In this document: positions 34,793 through 38,145 of the stretch, piece by piece | Numbering within the stretch: the stretch's first letter is position 1 | Layout: every line of letters begins with the position of its first letter | Origin: BOG-1112 sp964635325 | Lineage (GTDB): Bacteria > Bdellovibrionota_B > Oligoflexia > Oligoflexales > Bog-1112 | Reading direction: 5' to 3' | DNA length: 38,145 bases | Assembly: GCA_964635325.1 (NCBI GenBank) | Contig: CAZWOL010000027.1 | Coordinates: 1-38,145 of the forward strand | Notes under the pieces: generated by a model | The model's input: the letters and a program-made list of their open reading frames with translations, nothing else | What the model was told of the DNA's origin: nothing | Database searches by the model: none | Made by a program: the position numbers and the translations under genes

Positions 34793-35752
34793 TTATTTTT
34801 CGGAGAATTTATCTGGAACGCCAGCGCTGCTAAGCTTCACCTTCTGCCCCTCCTGCGGCATTTTGGAAAAAGATGTTATGATACGCGTTTGCGCTGTGAT
34901 CCCTTTGAGAATTTCAACATCTTGTCCATAATGCTGACCGACCTCAACTTCAATAAAGGTAGCTGTATCATCATCCTTAGCAACTAAGAGATGAGACTTT
35001 TGTCGACGCAAATATTTGAAGGGAATTTTAAATCCCTCATGCGGATGCTTTTTTACAGTGATACGAGCCAGAAGACCCGGATAGGCTCTGTGACAGTTGT
35101 TCTTGATCTCACAAGAAATTGAAATACTCACTGGGAAGGTCTTTGTCTTTGCATCCGGAGAACCAGGAATAAACTTGATAACCCCCTTCAAAGGAGCTTC
35201 TTTTTCCTGTGAATTATAGACCCAAACCTCGACATTTTGATCTTTGCGTAGATGCTGTAAATCTTCAAGTGTTGCTGAGACTTCGACCTTTAGACCAGAA
35301 AGGTCTCCGACCGTAAGCAACTCTTGGTTACGGTCGATATGCGTTCCCGTTTTCACAAATCTCGCAATCACCACCCCATCTTGAGGCGCACGAATCACAT
35401 GATCACGAAATTCCAAACCTTCTGCATCGGGTTTGATGACAAGAAGAGTCTGGTCTTTTTTAGCAAAACCACCGTCAGGCACCTTGATCTCGTTCACCAA
35501 ACCAGGCAAAGGAGCATAGACGGATCGCTGCTGCTTAGCAGAAATTGTACCTGAATAGGATAGAGTTTCGTAAAGTTCCTGTTTTTCAAATGTTCGAACG
35601 ACCACTTCGGGCAGTTCGTTGTCTTCTTTTTCTTCACGTGCACGCTCTTGCGCTTCTTTCACGCTGCTACGTGTGCAGGCGAGTGGAATCATGCAACTGA
35701 GAAGGACTCCGATAAGGCCTATTGAAAACCGTTGTTGTCTTGTCTTTCTCAT
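34793..35752 (-). CDS. RND efflux periplasmic adaptor lipoprotein
   Basis: A membrane-fusion protein bridging pump and outer-membrane factor. The N-terminus has a hydrophobic signal and lipobox IPLAC, so it is lipid-anchored in the periplasm. A lipoyl/barrel-sandwich domain follows (YAPLPGLVNEIKVPDGG and RAPQDGVVIARFVKTGTHI), with almost no alpha-hairpin between its halves, then beta-barrel and membrane-proximal parts. ATG 35752 is chosen over 35770 because AAGGA lies eight bases upstream. First gene of the three-gene operon. Confidence 0.9.
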   Translation of the reverse strand: MRKTRQQRFSIGLIGVLLSCMIPLACTRSSVKEAQERAREEKEDNELPEVVVRTFEKQELYETLSYSGTISAKQQRSVYAPLPGLVNEIKVPDGGFAKKDQTLLVIKPDAEGLEFRDHVIRAPQDGVVIARFVKTGTHIDRNQELLTVGDLSGLKVEVSATLEDLQHLRKDQNVEVWVYNSQEKEAPLKGVIKFIPGSPDAKTKTFPVSISISCEIKNNCHRAYPGLLARITVKKHPHEGFKIPFKYLRRQKSHLLVAKDDDTATFIEVEVGQHYGQDVEILKGITAQTRIITSFSKMPQEGQKVKLSSAGVPDKFSEK

Positions 35753-35790
35753 CGAAGGTTTCCTTCTCATAAATAGAATGTTTTGACAGC

Positions 35791-35876
35791 CTGACTAAGC
35801 AACAGGTGCTTGGGATGACGGGACTATTCGTCATCCCAAGCGAAACGAAGCGTAGTCGAGGGATCGTCTGCTTAGT
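35791..35876. repeat. Inverted pair of dispersed palindromic repeats
   Basis: GCTTGGGATGACG (35808-35820) and CGTCATCCCAAGC (35829-35841) are an exact 13-bp inverted repeat with an 8-base loop. The right copy continues GAAACGAAGCGTAGTCGAG, GGATCGTCTGC and TTAG; the left ends in a CTAAGCA that mirrors TGCTTAG. It lies upstream of the efflux operon and beyond the htrA stop. Confidence 0.75.
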
Positions 35877-35911
35877 ATCTATGTAGCAGCACCCAACTCT
35901 CTCCAAACACT

Positions 35912-37381
35912 TTAGCTTGACGCACCGTCTAAGAGCACCTGACCTACACGACCCTTGCTCTCAACCTGAATCAATATGGTCTTACGATCACGACGTGCGT
36001 TTTCGAAATCTCGCAACGAAGTGATACGGTGTCCATTCACACTCAATACAACATCACCGATGCGAAGGTTTGCACGCCAAGCTGGAGATGTAGGTTCAAG
36101 CTGAGTGATCACCAATCCCGACTTCGACATAAAACCAAACTGGCCTTGTAGTTTTTGGTCGACTGGAGTCAGTTCGAAACCAAAGAGTTCATAAGCTTTG
36201 TTGCTCACAGGTGACGCTGCTTTCTTCGCTGCGGCTCCTTTGTTAGCAGCTACAACTGGAGATGTACCGATCACAACAGGCATATCCATTTTTTTGCCTC
36301 GACGGTAGATCGTAAGCATGACCTTTGTACCTGGATCCTTCAAACCGATCAGACTCGACAAATTTTCTGGACTTAGGTCCTGTCCATCAACTGCCACAAC
36401 GACATCGTTCGCTTCGAGTTTTGCCTGAGCAGCTGGTCCATCTGGAGCCACTTCACCGATGATAATACCCTTCGTACGCTTAGGAAGATCTAAGCTCGCA
36501 AGCCATTCTTCACGCAGTGGTTCGTATGCTATACCGATGTAACCTTTTTGGAAGCTACCTCCGTTGATCAATGATGTTGCTATGCGACGCGCAATATTGG
36601 AAGGAATGGAAAAACCAACCCCGGCATAGGCTCCAGACTGCGAATAAATTGCGGAGTTGATGCCGATGACTTTGCCATCCATATTAACAAGAGGACCACC
36701 GCTGTTACCTGGGTTGATCGCTGCGTCCGTTTGGATGAAGTTGCCCATCTTTGTCAGAGACAAATTGCCCCGACCTGTTGCAGAAACGATACCAAAAGTA
36801 ATGCTGGTCTCGAGCAAAAATGGAGCACCTAGTGCAACCGCAAAAGAACCAATAGATGTTTTGTCGGAATCATCAAGAACAAGAGCCGTCAAAGCATTAC
36901 GAGAGAATTTAGAGTCGATAACTTGAACAACTGCAACGTCGGTATCACGATCATTACCGACAATTTTACCGTCGTAAGTTTTACCGTCCGCCAATTTAAG
37001 TGTGATTTTGTCGGCATTCTCCACAACGTGATTGTTTGTAAGAATGTACCCTTTGTCGAGGTCTACAAAAAATCCTGAGCCAAAACCTTCTTGGCGCTGA
37101 GATGGCATTGGAGCCTGACGCCCCCCATCACCACCAAAGAAGAACTCAAAAGGATCAACAGTCTGCTGACCACGTGTCGTCTTAGAAACAGAGATAAAGA
37201 CCAAGGCTTTTTTAGACGCCTCTGCAATCTTCGCGAGTGAGTCCGAAATTTTTTTGAGGATCTCAGTGTCCGCATCAATTTTGACAGCCGTTGTTGGCGG
37301 AGCCAATACATAGGGACTTGCCAAACTTGGCGTAGAGCCGATCCATAAACAGCAGGACAAAGTTAGAACTATTTTACGCAT
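35912..37381 (-). CDS. degP: Periplasmic HtrA/DegP-type serine protease
   Basis: Envelope quality-control protease/chaperone. A signal peptide (about 1-22) is followed by a trypsin-like domain with triad His118 (TNNHVV), Asp148 (DRDTDVAV) and Ser227 (GNSGGP), then two PDZ domains (about 265-360 and 390-480). The N-terminal loop with FEFFFGG is typical of the family. The frame is open to 37519, but ATG 37381 is chosen: it gives the signal peptide and has GGAGG seven bases upstream. The second PDZ is reached through an Ala/Lys-rich linker. DegQ or MucD would be equally fair names. Confidence 0.93.
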   Translation of the reverse strand: MRKIVLTLSCCLWIGSTPSLASPYVLAPPTTAVKIDADTEILKKISDSLAKIAEASKKALVFISVSKTTRGQQTVDPFEFFFGGDGGRQAPMPSQRQEGFGSGFFVDLDKGYILTNNHVVENADKITLKLADGKTYDGKIVGNDRDTDVAVVQVIDSKFSRNALTALVLDDSDKTSIGSFAVALGAPFLLETSITFGIVSATGRGNLSLTKMGNFIQTDAAINPGNSGGPLVNMDGKVIGINSAIYSQSGAYAGVGFSIPSNIARRIATSLINGGSFQKGYIGIAYEPLREEWLASLDLPKRTKGIIIGEVAPDGPAAQAKLEANDVVVAVDGQDLSPENLSSLIGLKDPGTKVMLTIYRRGKKMDMPVVIGTSPVVAANKGAAAKKAASPVSNKAYELFGFELTPVDQKLQGQFGFMSKSGLVITQLEPTSPAWRANLRIGDVVLSVNGHRITSLRDFENARRDRKTILIQVESKGRVGQVLLDGASS

Positions 37382-37401
37382 AAATGTGCCTCCATCAATT
37401 T

Positions 37402-37409
37402 GGGGGGGG
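37402..37409. repeat. Run of eight G in the htrA leader
   Basis: A homopolymer of eight G (C on the htrA strand) lies 20 bases upstream of the htrA start, just beyond its Shine-Dalgarno. Such tracts can vary in length by slippage. Confidence 0.6.
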
Positions 37410-37440
37410 TTGATACTGTTTAAATAAATATTGATATATC

Positions 37441-37468
37441 TTGACAAAATCATGTAGCTACATATAAT
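37441..37468 (+). promoter_or_regulatory. Consensus sigma-70 promoter of the IS607 recombinase
   Basis: Perfect TTGACA (37441-37446) and perfect TATAAT (37463-37468) are 16 bases apart. The 12-base palindrome ATGTAGCTACAT (37452-37463) fills the spacer up to the -10 box and could be an operator or recombinase site. Transcription would start about seven bases after the -10, at or beside the ATG at 37475. Confidence 0.85.
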
Positions 37469-37474
37469 TCCTGC

Positions 37475-38107
37475 ATGTTGATGAAGATTACAGATGCAGC
37501 TAAACACCTTGGGATCCATCCTGATACGCTTCGCCGTTGGGCGAAAGACGGGAAGGTGAAGGTAGCTGGCTACACACCAGGTAGACAGAGATTATTCGAT
37601 CTCAAAGACTTTGAAAAGCTTGGTGTCACTTTAACATCAAGGGCGGTTGAAAGAAAACTTCCGACGATCTGCTATGCTCGTGTGAGCTCACGAGACCAAG
37701 TTGAGGATCTTAAGCGTCAAGTTAAAACGCTAGAGCTCTATTGCTCTCAGCAAGGATGGCAGTACGAGGTTATCCAAGACTTGGGCTCGGGCATGAACTA
37801 TCAGAAGAAGGGGCTCAATCAGCTTATTCGCGATCTCTGTCATCAGAAAATCGGGCGCCTTGTCATTACGCATAAAGATCGCTTACTCCGCTTTGGAGCC
37901 GAGCTCATTTTTTCTCTGTGCTCTCATGTGGGGTGTGAGGTTGTGATCATCAACGCGAGTGAGGATTCCACCTACGAAGAAGATCTCACTTGTGACGTCT
38001 TAGAGATCATCACCGTTTTTTCGGCAAGACTCTATGGCTCGCGTTCTCACAAGAATAAGAAGATTGTAGAAACACTCAAAGCTGCTGCAGACGAGGTCTG
38101 TCAGTGA
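37475..38107 (+). CDS. tnpA: IS607-family serine recombinase (TnpA)
   Basis: The transposase of IS607-type elements. An N-terminal MerR-like helix-turn-helix (ITDAAKHLGIHPDTLRRWAK, residues 5-24, and PGRQRLF) precedes a resolvase catalytic domain with YARVSS (67-72; nucleophile Ser71 by alignment with resolvases) and DRLLRFG (135-141). Length (210) is standard. No Shine-Dalgarno is visible before ATG 37475 and the promoter would start transcription about there; ATG 37481 is an alternative. Its stop overlaps a GTG that appears to open tnpB. Confidence 0.92.
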   Translation: MLMKITDAAKHLGIHPDTLRRWAKDGKVKVAGYTPGRQRLFDLKDFEKLGVTLTSRAVERKLPTICYARVSSRDQVEDLKRQVKTLELYCSQQGWQYEVIQDLGSGMNYQKKGLNQLIRDLCHQKIGRLVITHKDRLLRFGAELIFSLCSHVGCEVVIINASEDSTYEEDLTCDVLEIITVFSARLYGSRSHKNKKIVETLKAAADEVCQ

Positions 38108-38145
38108 GCCTTGTCACTCGCATTATTGCATCCAAGAATTTGAAT
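38104..38145 (+). CDS. Possible tnpB (RNA-guided nuclease gene), first codons only
   Basis: GTG overlaps the recombinase stop as GTGA and opens a frame of 14 codons to the window edge without a stop. IS607 elements usually carry tnpB directly after or overlapping tnpA, so TnpB is the expected product. Too few residues are visible to recognise the protein itself. Confidence 0.35.
   Translation, partial: MSLVTRIIASKNLN

Noticed and set aside
37382..37519. N-terminal extension of htrA overlapping the recombinase start
   Set aside because: It would precede a clear signal peptide and cross the recombinase promoter; ATG 37381 has GGAGG upstream.
1..38145. CRISPR arrays, tRNA or rRNA genes
   Set aside because: No regularly spaced direct repeats and no cloverleaf or rRNA-like sequence was recognised; the only repeats are the dispersed palindromes and the 11-bp duplication.

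Overview
The window is a stretch of Gram-negative bacterial chromosome of moderate, slightly AT-rich composition, with genes tightly packed on both strands. Several traits occur together: a mevalonate-type isoprenoid cluster (type 2 IPP isomerase, GHMP kinase, diphosphomevalonate decarboxylase, farnesyl-diphosphate synthase), a class I lysyl-tRNA synthetase, glutathione-dependent formaldehyde oxidation, many secreted proteases and many small signal-peptide or lipoprotein genes. This fits a proteobacterial-grade organism of the Bdellovibrionota/Oligoflexia or Myxococcota kind, or a host-associated gammaproteobacterium. That placement is inference; no rRNA or tRNA gene was seen to fix it.

Layout. 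1-5.3 kb: a Thr/Ser-rich lipoprotein, convergent with a double-SIS MurQ/GCKR-like protein, then the frmA-frmB formaldehyde pair. 5.4-11.2 kb, plus strand: a papain-like protease paired with a two-helix membrane protein, then two tandem thermolysin-type (M4) proteases separated by a 28-bp perfect inverted repeat and closed by a strong terminator. 11.2-13.9 kb, minus strand: a Cys-rich type I membrane protein and a YbiT-type ABC-F ATPase whose second nucleotide site looks degenerate. 14.0-18.3 kb, plus strand: the isoprenoid cluster, with genes overlapping or a few bases apart. 18.4-20.4 kb, minus strand: LEA2/WHy lipoprotein and lysS (class I). 20.7-25.2 kb: a secreted protein with an F-box-like segment, HtpX, two small membrane proteins, and a chorismate-mutase-like gene coupled to a KamA-type radical SAM aminomutase.

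25.3-30.3 kb is the accessory part. It holds an IS3 transposase remnant, an AAA_14/DUF4143 ATPase behind a 37-bp palindrome, a NUDIX hydrolase, a MntA-HepT toxin-antitoxin pair whose hepT frame is broken by an exact 11-bp tandem duplication, an MFS exporter, a tiny membrane protein and a glutaredoxin. 30.4-35.8 kb is a complete RND efflux operon (adaptor, pump, outer-membrane factor). 35.9-37.4 kb is an HtrA/DegP protease. The window ends inside an IS607-type element: a serine recombinase driven by a consensus promoter, with a probable tnpB start at the edge.

A dispersed bipartite palindromic repeat (a TCATCCCAAGCG half and a GTCGAGGGATCGCCTGCTTAGCC half) recurs in at least six intergenic spaces. 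Two copies carry a small hairpin between the halves in which one base pair differs in a compensated way. Together with the hepT duplication, the asymmetric ABC-F and the F-box-like secreted protein, this repeat family is the most interesting material here.
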